Part shown: positions 44,202 to 52,634 of the stretch, in pieces
How positions within the stretch are numbered: position 1 is the stretch's first letter
Layout: each line of letters opens with the position of its first letter
The notes under the pieces: generated by a model
The model's input: the letters and a program-made list of their open reading frames with translations, nothing else
Told to the model about the DNA's origin: nothing
Database searches by the model: none
Source of the DNA: Salinibacterium sp.
GTDB lineage: Bacteria; Actinomycetota; Actinomycetes; Actinomycetales; Microbacteriaceae
NCBI GenBank assembly: GCA_015234465.1
Contig: JADGNA010000008.1
Location: forward strand, 496,001-560,000
DNA length: 64,000 nucleotides
Direction: 5' to 3'
Made by a program: the position numbers and the translations under genes

Positions 44202-45403
44202 GAGACTCCCTCTAGGGTGGCTGGGCTCGGCAGGAGCGGGGTCGGGCCGGTCGCGGCATCCGTCATCGACCTGAGCGACGACTGCGATGCCTCGGGAAGA
44301 CGGATGGTGAAGGTCGAACCGCGACCGACCTGCGACCACACGCGCACGTCGCCACCGTGGTTCTGCACGGCGTGCTTGACGATGCTGAGGCCGAGGCCCG
44401 TGCCGCCCGTGTTGCGGGCGCGAGCCGGGTCGATGCGGTAGAAGCGCTCGAAGACCCGCTCGAGGTCCTCCTCCGGGATGCCGATGCCCTGGTCGGTCAC
44501 GGCGACCTCGACGACACCGTCGCTATGCGTGACGCCGACGCCGACCCGCGAGCCGTCCGGCGAATACTGCACGGCATTCGAGACGAGGTTGTGCACGGCG
44601 GCGACGAGGATCGGCTCGTCACCGTAGACCTGCGCTCCCGTCGCTCCGCCGCTGACGAGTGTGATGCGGTGCTTCTCGGCCTGCACGCGGCTCGCGTCGA
44701 TCGCGGCGGCCACGATGTCGTCGACATCGATGAGCTCGGGCTTGGCCAGGGCATCCGCCGCCTGCAGCCTCGAGAGCTCGATGATTTCCTTCGTGATGCG
44801 TGCCAGCCGGTCGGACTCCTTCGTGAGGCGCTTGGCGAAGCGTCGCACCTGTTCGGGGTCGTCGGATGCCGACTGCAGCGCCTCCGCGAGCAGGCCGACC
44901 GCGCCGATGGGGGTCTTCAGCTCGTGGCTGATGTTGGCGACGAAGTCACGCCGCACCTCGTCGAGCCGGTAGGCCTCCGTGCGGTCCTCCGCGAGCAGCA
45001 GCACGAAGCGGGAACCGATGCGGGCGACGCGCACGAAGAGGTGCACGTTGGCGTCGCTGAAAGGGCCGCGCGCGAGCACGACCTCCTGCGAGACGGGATC
45101 ACCCTCGCGACGCACCCGGTCGACGATCTCCACGAGCTCCGGATGCACGAGCGACTGCTGCGCGACGAGGCCGAAGGCGAGCGCGCCCGGCGAGGCCTTC
45201 ATAACGTTGTTGGAGGGGTCGAGCACGACCCCGGCGGTCTCGAGCGCGTCGAGCACCTGCTCCACGCCGTCAGGAACGCCGCCGCGCACCACAGCCACGG
45301 CTCGCTCGCCCCTGCGGGCGGCATAGTGAATCAAGCTGACCAGCGCAGCGCCCACGGCAAGGCCGAAGAGCAACGACAGGGCAACCAGCACGCTGGGTTC
45401 CAT
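44198..45403 (-). CDS. senX3: Sensor histidine kinase SenX3
   Basis: A 401-residue kinase. An N-terminal membrane helix LVALSLLFGLAVGAALVSLI is followed by a basic stretch, a PAS-like sensor (about 60-145), HisKA with DFVANISHELKTPIGAVG (phospho-His near 156) and an HATPase domain with VHNLVSNAVQYSPDG, DQGIGIPEEDLERVFERFYR and GTGLGLSIVKHAVQNHGG. In this family it answers to phosphate limitation through the Pst system and PhoU. The ATG is 7 nt after TAATCT (45416 to 45411), a leaderless arrangement. It is divergent from phoU. Confidence 0.94.
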   Translation of the reverse strand: MEPSVLVALSLLFGLAVGAALVSLIHYAARRGERAVAVVRGGVPDGVEQVLDALETAGVVLDPSNNVMKASPGALAFGLVAQQSLVHPELVEIVDRVRREGDPVSQEVVLARGPFSDANVHLFVRVARIGSRFVLLLAEDRTEAYRLDEVRRDFVANISHELKTPIGAVGLLAEALQSASDDPEQVRRFAKRLTKESDRLARITKEIIELSRLQAADALAKPELIDVDDIVAAAIDASRVQAEKHRITLVSGGATGAQVYGDEPILVAAVHNLVSNAVQYSPDGSRVGVGVTHSDGVVEVAVTDQGIGIPEEDLERVFERFYRIDPARARNTGGTGLGLSIVKHAVQNHGGDVRVWSQVGRGSTFTIRLPEASQSSLRSMTDAATGPTPLLPSPATLEGVS

Positions 45404-45474
45404 AGCGACTAGATTAGTTACATCTCGACCCCGTCCGTCCGGGTGGCTGCTGGTTCGCTATGAGAAGCCGAGGT

Positions 45475-45503
45475 GTTCAACGGATGCTCACCCCGCGTTA
45501 ACC
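45475..45503. promoter_or_regulatory. PHO-box-like direct repeats between senX3 and phoU
   Basis: Three 7-bp units at 11-bp spacing, GTTCAAC (45475), GCTCACC (45486) and GTTAACC (45497), each match GTTCACC at 6 of 7 positions. This is the actinobacterial PHO-box architecture for PhoP/RegX3-type regulators. It could serve both divergent genes. Confidence 0.7.
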
Positions 45504-45579
45504 TTCCCCGGTCAGGATGGCCCGGGATTGTGCGGGCTCACTGCCCCGCACCATTAACGCCAGGAATGAGGAACGGTCG

Positions 45580-46230
45580 ATGCGCGAAGTCTTCCAACAG
45601 GAACTCCAGGAGGTGCAGGAGCGTCTCGTCGAGATCGCGAGCCTCGTCGCCATCTCGATCGAGAACGCCACCCGCGCCTTCAACGAATCCAACGTCTCGC
45701 TCGCCGAGCGGGTCATCGCCGACGATGACAAGATCGACGAACTCGCGATCAGCCTCGACGAACTCGCCATCAACATCCTTGCTCGCCAGCAGCCGGTCGC
45801 GCGCGACCTGCGCATCGTCGTGAGCGCCCTGCGCATCTCGGCCTCGCTGGAGCGCATGGGCGACATGAGCGAACACATCGCCCAGCTCGCCCGCTACCGC
45901 TTTCCCGAGAAGGTCGTGCCCAAGACGCTGCGGCCCACCTTCGCCGAGATGGGGCAGCTCGATGTCGCCATGGCGCGCAAGCTCGCGGAGCTGCTGCGCA
46001 CGGAGGACGTGCGCCTCGCGGAGGAGATCCGCAACGACGACGACAAGGTCGACGCGCTGCACCTCAGCGTCTTCGACACCGTGCTCGGCGAGAAGTGGAA
46101 GGGCGGCGCTGAAGACACGGTCGACGCGACGCTCGCCTCGCGGTACCACGAGCGCTTCGCAGACCACGCCGTCTCGATCGCCAAGAAGGTGCAGTACCTC
46201 GCGACGGGCGACTGGATCCCGGTCGACTGA
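45580..46230 (+). CDS. phoU: Phosphate signalling protein PhoU
   Basis: A 216-residue all-helical protein with two PhoU repeats: the first around RVIADDDKIDELAISLDELAI with ALRISASLERMGDMSEHIAQLARY, the second around EEIRNDDDKVDALHLSVFD and ASRYHERFADHAVSIAKKV. The acidic D-x-x-x-D clusters bind metal. It restrains SenX3 signalling and Pst transport when phosphate is plentiful. The ATG at 45580 has GAGGAA 6 nt upstream. A long terminator follows immediately. Confidence 0.95.
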   Translation: MREVFQQELQEVQERLVEIASLVAISIENATRAFNESNVSLAERVIADDDKIDELAISLDELAINILARQQPVARDLRIVVSALRISASLERMGDMSEHIAQLARYRFPEKVVPKTLRPTFAEMGQLDVAMARKLAELLRTEDVRLAEEIRNDDDKVDALHLSVFDTVLGEKWKGGAEDTVDATLASRYHERFADHAVSIAKKVQYLATGDWIPVD

Positions 46231-46242
46231 CCCTTTGAGTGC

Positions 46243-46285
46243 AGAGAAAATGCCCATCCCGCCGAGCGGGATGGGCATTTTCTCT
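46243..46285. terminator. Bidirectional terminator between phoU and gpmA
   Basis: A perfect 19-bp stem (AGAGAAAATGCCCATCCCG with its complement) around a 5-nt loop. The arms carry AAAA and TTTT, so it serves both convergent genes. Confidence 0.95.
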
Positions 46286-46296
46286 ACTTCGAGGGC

Positions 46297-47040
46297 CTAG
46301 TGCTTGCCCTGTGCTGCGACGGCGGCGGCGCCCGCGGCGGCCGCCTCGGGATCGAGGTAGCGCGAGGGCGCGACCGGCATGAAGTCGTCGCCGAGTTCGT
46401 AGACGAGCGGGATGCCGGTGGGGATGTTCAGGGCCGCGATGTCGTCATCCGAGATGCCGTCGAGGTGCTTGACGAGGGCGCGCAGCGAGTTGCCGTGCGC
46501 CGTGACCAGCACCGTCTTGCCCGCCGCGAGGTCTGGCGTGATGTCGGACTCCCAGTAGGGAAGCATCCGCTCGATCACGTCTTTGAGGCACTCGGTGCGG
46601 GGCAGCTCGTCGCCGAGCTCGGCGTAGCGGGGGTCGCGCGCCTGCGAGAACTCGTTGTCGTCGTCGAGGGGCGGTGGCGGGGTGTCGAAGCTGCGGCGCC
46701 ACGTCATGAACTGCTCCTCGCCGTACTTCTCGAGGGTGTCGGCCTTGTCGAGGCCCTGCAGTGCGCCGTAGTGGCGCTCGTTGAGCCGCCATGAACGGGT
46801 CACGTCGATCCAGTCGCGATCGCAGGCCTCGAGCGCGATGTTCGCCGTGTGGATGGCGCGCTTGAGCAGCGAGGTGTGGAGGATGTCGGGCAACAGGCCC
46901 TCCTGGGCCATGAGTTCACCCGCGCGACGTCCCTCGGCGCGACCCTCCTCGGTGAGGGGCACGTCCACCCATCCTGTGAAGAGGTTCTTCTCGTTCCAGT
47001 CACTGCGGCCATGGCGGAGGAGGATGAGCGTGTAGGTCAT
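46297..47040 (-). CDS. gpmA: 2,3-bisphosphoglycerate-dependent phosphoglycerate mutase
   Basis: A 247-residue glycolytic enzyme. [20 protein letters not shown] contains the phosphohistidine, [14 protein letters not shown] and [20 protein letters not shown] follow, and [17 protein letters not shown] holds the second His. It interconverts 3- and 2-phosphoglycerate. Start at the ATG at 47040, 6 nt after TACACT (47052 to 47047), leaderless. The C-terminus ends in an Ala-rich tail. Confidence 0.95.
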   Translation of the reverse strand: MTYTLILLRHGRSDWNEKNLFTGWVDVPLTEEGRAEGRRAGELMAQEGLLPDILHTSLLKRAIHTANIALEACDRDWIDVTRSWRLNERHYGALQGLDKADTLEKYGEEQFMTWRRSFDTPPPPLDDDNEFSQARDPRYAELGDELPRTECLKDVIERMLPYWESDITPDLAAGKTVLVTAHGNSLRALVKHLDGISDDDIAALNIPTGIPLVYELGDDFMPVAPSRYLDPEAAAAGAAAVAAQGKH

Positions 47041-47154
47041 GCGGCCAGTGTACTGAGAGCCCCGGCCGGGTGTAGGCGATGTCATCCCTCAGGACTACCG
47101 CGAGGCGACCCGAGGCCGACGCGGCAGGGGGCGCCCGCGCAGTGGGATGGAACC

Positions 47155-47691
47155 ATGAACGTTTCACGCCTACTCGCCGCCACCGCGGTCGCCGTCCTCG
47201 CCACCTCGACGCTCGCCGGCTGCGCCATCATCGACACGATCTTCGAGGACGGCCCGCCCAAGGACCCCGAGGAGCGCCACTTCGAGGTGTACGCCGACGC
47301 GCCCACGACGGGCCAGCTCGCCTTCGCGATGCCGAGCTTCGTGCCGAAGGACGCGACCGACATCGACGTGCGGCTCATGCCGAGCGCTGAGCCCGGCTAC
47401 CTGCTCCGCTACACCTCAAGCAAGGGCTTCAAGGATGCCCGCTGCGAACCCATCGCGGAGGCACCGCCCGCCGCGATCGACTCCACCTGGTGGCCCGACG
47501 AGGCATTCGCGGAGGCGTGGGAGTGCGACGAGAAGCGCATGATCCGCCCCGTCTACGTGAGCGTCGCCGGCGACACCGTGTACGCGTGGACATCCGACCT
47601 CGAGGCGGCAGACATGACTCCGGATGCCACGCCCGAGGCCGAGTCGGAGCCCGCACCCAAGACGACCGACGGCACGCCAGGCACCGAGTAG
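47155..47691 (+). CDS. Exported lipoprotein of unknown function
   Basis: A 178-residue protein with signal peptide and lipobox TLAGCAII. The mature domain has VYADAPTTGQLAFAMPSFVPKDATDI and a single Cys pair (one in DARCEPI and one in WECDEKR), which may form a disulfide. The tail is Glu/Pro/Thr-rich. It is an actinobacterial lipoprotein of no known function. GGGATGG precedes the ATG by 4 nt. It ends 2 bp before the stop of the FUSC gene. Confidence 0.75.
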   Translation: MNVSRLLAATAVAVLATSTLAGCAIIDTIFEDGPPKDPEERHFEVYADAPTTGQLAFAMPSFVPKDATDIDVRLMPSAEPGYLLRYTSSKGFKDARCEPIAEAPPAAIDSTWWPDEAFAEAWECDEKRMIRPVYVSVAGDTVYAWTSDLEAADMTPDATPEAESEPAPKTTDGTPGTE

Positions 47692-47693
47692 CC

Positions 47694-48800
47694 CTAGGAG
47701 CTGGGGAGAAGCGCCCGCGCCTCCTCTGGCCGCATGCCGGTGGCCACGAGGAGGTCGACGACGAGCGGCCGCAGCAGGTGCACGACGATCGTCGTCGGCA
47801 TGCGGGCCCCGGGCAGGGAGTTGCTCGGGTCGAGCATGGGCATGACGTCCACGAGCACGGCGCGGGCACGCTCGGCAGCGGCGGGGTCGTCGAGGCTCTC
47901 GCCAAGCAGGGCGACGGCATCCGCCACCTGCTGCACGAGGCCCGCGAGCGCCGGTCGCCGCTCCCCATCGCGCACGAGGAAGGCGATGCGGCGCGAGATG
48001 ACGCGAAGGTGGCGCGCGGCCAGGTCGAGGCCCGCCAACACCTGCGACTGGCGCCGCAGCGCCGGGAGGTGGCGCCGCAGGAACGGCGAGATGCGCGCGA
48101 TCGCGATCGCTGATTCCTGCGACTGCGCCCACGCGTCGATGAGCGCCTGTGTGCGCCGCAGCCGCGCGAGGGCGAGGGATGCCGCGGGCTCCTGCCCGTC
48201 GCGGAGTGCTTCGACGACCGACGACAGCGACTCGGCGAGCGTCGCGAGCAGCCGCTGCGCATCACGCCGGGCGATGCGTCGCGGGTCTCGCGGAAGCAGT
48301 GCGGTGACGACGAGGGCGACGAGGCCTCCCACGAGGCCGTCGATGCTGCGCGTGAACACGCCGCCGTCGGGCGCGGGCAGCACCATCACGAGGATCGACT
48401 GCACTCCCGCCGCAATGGCGAACGGTGCGCTGGGTGACAGCAGCCGAGCCACGAAGAGGGTGACGGTGAGCACGATGGCGATCTGCCACCAGCCCGACCC
48501 GACGACCAGCAGGGCGACCTCGCTGAGCACGATGCCGACGAGGATGCCGACGGCAGACTCGAGCACGCGCCGGGGGCGGGCGTCGCGGTTGAATCCGAGG
48601 ATCGTCAGGGTCGAGACGAGCGCGATCGCGGGGGTCGGATGACCGAGCACCTCGTGCGCGATGAGCCACGCCAGCATGGCCGCCAGCACGATCTGCGCGA
48701 TGCTCGGCGCCGATTCGGCGGCACGCCCCAGCGCCGCCCGTGCGTCGAGGCTGCGATTGAGGCGGCGTTCGAGGCGCCGGGCGCTGCCGCTCTCAGCCAT
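47694..48800 (-). CDS. FUSC family membrane protein
   Basis: A 368-residue protein. The N-half has about five to six hydrophobic helices (IAQIVLAAMLAWLIAHEVLG, SAVGILVGIVLSEVALLVVG, IDGLVGGLVALVVTALLP). The C-half is a soluble helical domain of about 180 residues. The FUSC fold is that of fusaric-acid/aromatic-acid exporters such as AaeB, but bacterial short forms have no proven substrate. Start at the ATG at 48800, overlapping the ygfZ stop by 8 nt (ATGGCTGA), so the two genes are translationally coupled. Confidence 0.8.
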   Translation of the reverse strand: MAESGSARRLERRLNRSLDARAALGRAAESAPSIAQIVLAAMLAWLIAHEVLGHPTPAIALVSTLTILGFNRDARPRRVLESAVGILVGIVLSEVALLVVGSGWWQIAIVLTVTLFVARLLSPSAPFAIAAGVQSILVMVLPAPDGGVFTRSIDGLVGGLVALVVTALLPRDPRRIARRDAQRLLATLAESLSSVVEALRDGQEPAASLALARLRRTQALIDAWAQSQESAIAIARISPFLRRHLPALRRQSQVLAGLDLAARHLRVISRRIAFLVRDGERRPALAGLVQQVADAVALLGESLDDPAAAERARAVLVDVMPMLDPSNSLPGARMPTTIVVHLLRPLVVDLLVATGMRPEEARALLPSS

Positions 48801-49959
48801 CCGCGCCGGGGCGGGTGGGGCGCGTTGCCGCCCCCAGCCGCGGCAGGCGCGGGATGTCGGCTGTCGCGCCTGCGCCGACGGGCACGATGACCTCTTGGCC
48901 TGCGGCGACCGGGCCGCCATCCGTCATCACCGTCAGCGTCTCGACCGGGTCGGTCGACCGCTTGATGACGGCGAGGGCGATGGGTCCGAGCTCGTGGTGG
49001 CGGGCGACGGATGTCACGGCGCCGACCTCCTTCTCACCCAGCACGACGGTGTCACCGCGCTGCGGCAGCAGGTCATCGGAGCCGTCGAGGTGCAGCATGA
49101 CGAGGCGGCGGGGCGGACGACCGAGGTTGTGCACCTTCGCGACCGTCTCCTGGCCGCGGTAGCAACCCTTGTTGAGGTGCACGGCGCTGCGCAGCCAGTC
49201 GAGTTCGTGGGGGATGGACCGCTCGTCGGCCTCCGTCACGAGCCGTGGGCGCCACGCGGCCACCCGGAGGGCCTCAAGCGCGAGCACACCCGCGGGAGGT
49301 GTGTCGAGGGTCCCGAGCGCGGCGCGGTCGATAAGCGTCTCCCGGTACGGGAACGCGGGCGAGGGATGCTCGCCCTCCGCATACTGCCACCCGCCCGCGA
49401 CGACCTCGGTCCACGGGTCGCGCCACACGAGGGCCACGCCGGCGCGCTCCACGGCGGGCAGGTCGACGGACCCGATGTGGCCGAGGGTCGCGAGGTCGGC
49501 GCTGCGGTCGGCGATCTCGACCCGCATCATGAAGCGCATGCGAAGGAGCCAGGTGGCGAGGGCATCCGCTTGGCTGCGGTCGATGAGGAGCCACGCGGTC
49601 TCGCCGTCATCGACGATGCGCACGGAATGCTCGATGCGGCCCTGCGGGTCGAGGATGAGCGTCTCGGCGGAGTCGCCTGGCGCAAGCCGGGCGATCGACT
49701 GGCTGCTGATCGAGTCGAGCCAGGTCAGCCGGTCTGGGCCAGTGAGGGAGAGCACTCCCCTGTGGGACAGGTCGACGACGGCGCGGCCGGCCTCGAGCTC
49801 GCGCTGTTCGCGCACGGGGTTGCCGTAGTGGGCGGCGACGCCGGCATCCGGCTCGTCGGCCTCGACCGCGCCCGGGCGGTCGAGCCAGGGGGAACGCCAC
49901 GCCTCGGTTGCGGCGGGCTCGGTGCCGGCAGGCTCGGTGCGGGCAGGGTCAGTCGACAC
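48793..49959 (-). CDS. ygfZ: Folate-binding protein YgfZ (GcvT family)
   Basis: A 388-residue protein with the diagnostic motif KGCYRGQE (about residue 265) and the GcvT-like fold (VVDLSHRGVLSLTGPDRLTWLDSI near the start, LVMLHLDGSD and GAVTSVARHHELGPIALAVI later). YgfZ/IBA57 proteins bind tetrahydrofolate and help assemble or repair iron-sulfur clusters in certain enzymes. The start is GTG at 49959, 11 nt inside the FABP gene end; the first 30 residues are a Thr/Glu/Ala-rich extension. Confidence 0.92.
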   Translation of the reverse strand: MSTDPARTEPAGTEPAATEAWRSPWLDRPGAVEADEPDAGVAAHYGNPVREQRELEAGRAVVDLSHRGVLSLTGPDRLTWLDSISSQSIARLAPGDSAETLILDPQGRIEHSVRIVDDGETAWLLIDRSQADALATWLLRMRFMMRVEIADRSADLATLGHIGSVDLPAVERAGVALVWRDPWTEVVAGGWQYAEGEHPSPAFPYRETLIDRAALGTLDTPPAGVLALEALRVAAWRPRLVTEADERSIPHELDWLRSAVHLNKGCYRGQETVAKVHNLGRPPRRLVMLHLDGSDDLLPQRGDTVVLGEKEVGAVTSVARHHELGPIALAVIKRSTDPVETLTVMTDGGPVAAGQEVIVPVGAGATADIPRLPRLGAATRPTRPGADG

Positions 49960-50551
49960 GGGCGAGCCTCGCGGATGCGTGGGAGGTGAGCTGCTGGCCG
50001 AGGGCCGCAATGTCCCAGGCCCACAGCAGGTGGTCTTCGACGAGCCCATAGATGCGGGTCGACGCGGAGTGCTCCTTGGCGTCTGCCGAGCGCATGACGG
50101 CATCCGTCGCAAGGTCGATGCGCGGGCCGTTGACCTGCCCCAGATAGAGCTCACTCACCCCACCGGGGTGGATGATCGACACCTCGATCTCGAAGGCGCC
50201 CGCAGCGTTGCGGAGGGTTTCGACCTCACTCGCGGTCGAATACGGCTTGTCGCCCACGCCGGGAAGCATGCCGGGGCCGACATCGCCCTGGCCGAGGGCA
50301 CGCGAGAGGCGCCAGTACCCGGTCTCGGCGGTGAGGACGGCGGGCTGCTCCCCCTCATCGAGGAGCCACACGGAGGAGCTGTAGTTGAGGTAGGACGTGC
50401 CGTCGTGGCTGAAGCTCACGCGCTGGCCGAACTCGAACTCCCGGACGTCACCGTCGACGGGGTAGGAGATGACCCCCGTGCCCTCCCAGACGCCGAGCAG
50501 CCAGGAGAGGGGCACCAGCTCGGAAGGGAGCGAGGCGTCGAGTTCGATCAT
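49949..50551 (-). CDS. FABP-like protein of the nitrobindin family
   Basis: A 200-residue beta-barrel protein. WLLGVWEGTGVISYP contains the GxWxGxG nitrobindin motif, and the C-terminus TSHASARLARVD holds the His that ligates heme in this family. Mycobacterial and plant nitrobindins bind ferric heme and handle nitric oxide or peroxynitrite. It is coupled to ygfZ by an 11-nt overlap, a pairing common in actinobacteria, and may be part of iron/heme or oxidative-stress handling. Confidence 0.88.
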   Translation of the reverse strand: MIELDASLPSELVPLSWLLGVWEGTGVISYPVDGDVREFEFGQRVSFSHDGTSYLNYSSSVWLLDEGEQPAVLTAETGYWRLSRALGQGDVGPGMLPGVGDKPYSTASEVETLRNAAGAFEIEVSIIHPGGVSELYLGQVNGPRIDLATDAVMRSADAKEHSASTRIYGLVEDHLLWAWDIAALGQQLTSHASARLARVD

Positions 50552-50602
50552 TCGGGCACCTCCCGTGGCGATGCGATCGGATGCAGCGTGCTGCGACCCG
50601 GT

Positions 50603-50713
50603 CTAGCGCTGGCCGCGAAACAGGTTGTACAGCACCACCGCGGAGACCCCGCCGATAGCCAGGAGGGCGAGGACCAGCAGTCCGACGTAGAAGAGTTCGA
50701 GTGCAAGGAGCAT
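50603..50713 (-). CDS. 36-residue single-pass membrane protein
   Basis: A complete small frame from the ATG at 50713 to TAG at 50603 encodes 36 residues: MLLALELFYVGLLVLALLAI, then GGVSAVVLYNLFRGQR. It is one hydrophobic helix with a basic C-terminus. It fits exactly between the FABP gene and the next membrane protein on the same strand, 9 bp after the latter, and codon use is normal. No ribosome site is strong. Small membrane proteins of this type are easily missed; its function is unknown. Confidence 0.6.
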   Translation of the reverse strand: MLLALELFYVGLLVLALLAIGGVSAVVLYNLFRGQR

Positions 50714-50722
50714 GCGGCGATT

Positions 50723-51022
50723 CTACCCCTCCGCAGACGCGACGAGGGCGAGCACCCCGGTCGCCACCGCGAGGATCACGACGGAGCCCCCGAGGCTCGC
50801 CATGAGGCGGTTGACGAAGCCCACCTTGCTGTCGAGCGCGAGCTGCAGGCAGAACGACAGGATGGTCGCGGCCGCGAGCACGATCGGGAACCACTGAAGC
50901 CGAGCATCCGGAGCGACGAACACAGCCGTGATGAGGGCGCCTGCCGCGGCGAAAAGCCACACCGCCGCAACGCTTGCCCGCGCAGTGGAGCGGTTCGGTG
51001 CCGTGTTCTCGTCGACCGTCAT
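50723..51022 (-). CDS. Small membrane protein with three helices
   Basis: A 99-residue protein starting at the ATG at 51022. Three hydrophobic helices are visible: ASVAAVWLFAAAGALITAVF, WFPIVLAAATILSFCLQLAL and SVVILAVATGVLALVAS, with a short acidic N-terminus. Similar small proteins are found beside glnR/mshD in Microbacteriaceae. It is divergent from glnR and probably co-transcribed with the 36-residue gene. Function unknown. Confidence 0.75.
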   Translation of the reverse strand: MTVDENTAPNRSTARASVAAVWLFAAAGALITAVFVAPDARLQWFPIVLAAATILSFCLQLALDSKVGFVNRLMASLGGSVVILAVATGVLALVASAEG

Positions 51023-51101
51023 GCCCCAATCCTGCCTGATACCGCCGAAAACGCCCTGAGGCGGCCTAGATATCGACGGCTCTTGGGTCTGGATAGACTT
51101 G

Positions 51102-51117
51102 CTCCAAAATTTTGGAG
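51102..51117. promoter_or_regulatory. 16-bp perfect palindrome over the glnR ribosome-binding site
   Basis: CTCCAAAATTTTGGAG is a perfect palindrome whose right arm is part of the GGAGG ribosome site of glnR. A TAGACT -10 element ends 2 bp to its left (51094-51099), so transcription should begin within it. It may be a DNA operator; if transcription starts earlier, the CTCC arm could mask the ribosome site. Confidence 0.65.
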
Positions 51118-51123
51118 GCCCCG

Positions 51124-51786
51124 TTGGCGCAGCTGTTGATACTGACTCCGGCAGTCGACAGCGAGGTGCTGCCATCCCTGGCCCTCCTCAGCCACAGGGT
51201 GCGACAGGTGCCCGCGACCTCATCGCAGTTAATCAACACCCCGAGTTGTGACCTCATGATGGTCGATGCGCGCAAGGACCTCGCCGCCGCCAAGGCCCTC
51301 TGCAAGATCCTAGGCAACACGGGAGTCTCCGTTCCCGTGATCGCCATCGTGACGGAGGGCGGGCTCACCGCCGTGACGCCCGAGTGGAACGTGGCCGACG
51401 TCGTGCTCGTCGACGCAGGGCCCGCCGAGGTCGACGCACGCATCCGCCTGGCCATCGGTCGCTCCTCGGCGGATTCCTCGAACCGCAAGATCCAGGCATC
51501 CGGTGTCGTGATCGACGAGGTGAGCTACTCGGCCAAGGTGCAGGGCAAGCCGCTCGACCTCACGTTCAAGGAGTTCGAGCTGCTGCGCTTCCTCGCAAGC
51601 CACCCCTCGCGCGTCTTCACCCGCGAACAGCTGCTGAGCGAGGTGTGGGGCTACGACTACTTCGGTGGCACGCGCACGGTCGACGTGCACGTGCGACGCC
51701 TCCGCGCGAAGCTCGGCGACCTCGAGTCGCTCATCGGCACGGTGCGCAACGTCGGCTACCGGTTCACGGGGCACGATGACGCCTGA
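51124..51786 (+). CDS. glnR: Nitrogen-response regulator GlnR (orphan OmpR-type)
   Basis: A 220-residue orphan regulator. The receiver-like half ([53 protein letters not shown]) is the atypical GlnR receiver, and the winged helix ([39 protein letters not shown]) is standard. In actinobacteria GlnR controls ammonium and glutamine genes and has no partner kinase. TTG at 51124 is chosen because GGAGG is 5 nt upstream; TTG at 51112 would lie inside the ribosome site. It overlaps mshD by 11 nt. Confidence 0.9.
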   Translation: MAQLLILTPAVDSEVLPSLALLSHRVRQVPATSSQLINTPSCDLMMVDARKDLAAAKALCKILGNTGVSVPVIAIVTEGGLTAVTPEWNVADVVLVDAGPAEVDARIRLAIGRSSADSSNRKIQASGVVIDEVSYSAKVQGKPLDLTFKEFELLRFLASHPSRVFTREQLLSEVWGYDYFGGTRTVDVHVRRLRAKLGDLESLIGTVRNVGYRFTGHDDA

Positions 51787-52600
51787 GCAGCTCCCCCACT
51801 GGCTGCGCGCGCTCACGACCCGCGCGGCGGAGGTCGACGGCCAGCCGCCCTTCTCCGACCAGACCTGGGTGGAGCTTCGCGACGGACGCCGCGAACTGCT
51901 CGCGTCGGGTGAGGATGCCGCAGCGGCCGTGCGGCCCGGAACCCCGGGTGAGCTCGAACTGGTCGTGCACCCGGATGCCCGGGGCCGCGGCATCGGCGGT
52001 GCCCTCCTCGAGCGCGTGCTCGGCGAGCACCCCGACATCCTCGCGTGGGCGCACGGCGACCACCCCGCATCGCGAGCCCTCGCTGCCCGCACGGGCTTCG
52101 AGCCGATCCGCGAGCTCCTGCAGCTGCGCCGCGACATCGTCGACCACGAGCCGGCCGCGAACGCGCTCGACGGCTTGACCGCCTTCCGGCCGGGCAGCGA
52201 CGACGCCGATTGGCTCGCGCTCAACGCGGCGGCCTTCGCAAGCCACCCCGAGCAGGGCTCCCTCACCCAGGTCGACCTGGATGAGCGGATGTCGGAACCC
52301 TGGTTCGAAGCGGGCGACTTCCTGCTCCTGCGCGACGGCGACGGGCTCGCCGCCTTCGTCTGGATGAAGGTCGAAGACGGCATCGGGGAGTTCTACGTCG
52401 TCGGCGTGGACCCGTCCCGCCAGGGCGGCGGCCTCGGACGGCGGCTCGTCGAAGCGGGGCTCGCGCGACTCGTGAGCCGCGGCATCCGCACCGCCTCGCT
52501 CTACGTCGATGCCGACAACACGGCCGCCGTGCGCCTGTACCGGGGCTACGGATTCGGCGACCACACGATCGACGTGCAGTACCGGCGCGAGGTTCGTTAA
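51776..52600 (+). CDS. mshD: Mycothiol synthase
   Basis: A 274-residue protein made of two GNAT domains. The N-terminal one has [19 protein letters not shown]; the C-terminal one has [39 protein letters not shown] and [11 protein letters not shown]. It acetylates Cys-GlcN-Ins, the last step of mycothiol synthesis, which marks the organism as an actinomycete. Start ATG at 51776, 11 nt inside the end of glnR; the glnR-mshD order is conserved. Confidence 0.94.
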   Translation: MTPEQLPHWLRALTTRAAEVDGQPPFSDQTWVELRDGRRELLASGEDAAAAVRPGTPGELELVVHPDARGRGIGGALLERVLGEHPDILAWAHGDHPASRALAARTGFEPIRELLQLRRDIVDHEPAANALDGLTAFRPGSDDADWLALNAAAFASHPEQGSLTQVDLDERMSEPWFEAGDFLLLRDGDGLAAFVWMKVEDGIGEFYVVGVDPSRQGGGLGRRLVEAGLARLVSRGIRTASLYVDADNTAAVRLYRGYGFGDHTIDVQYRREVR

Positions 52601-52634
52601 CCCGCAGGCAAGGTCGCGGTGCCAAGATTGGCCG

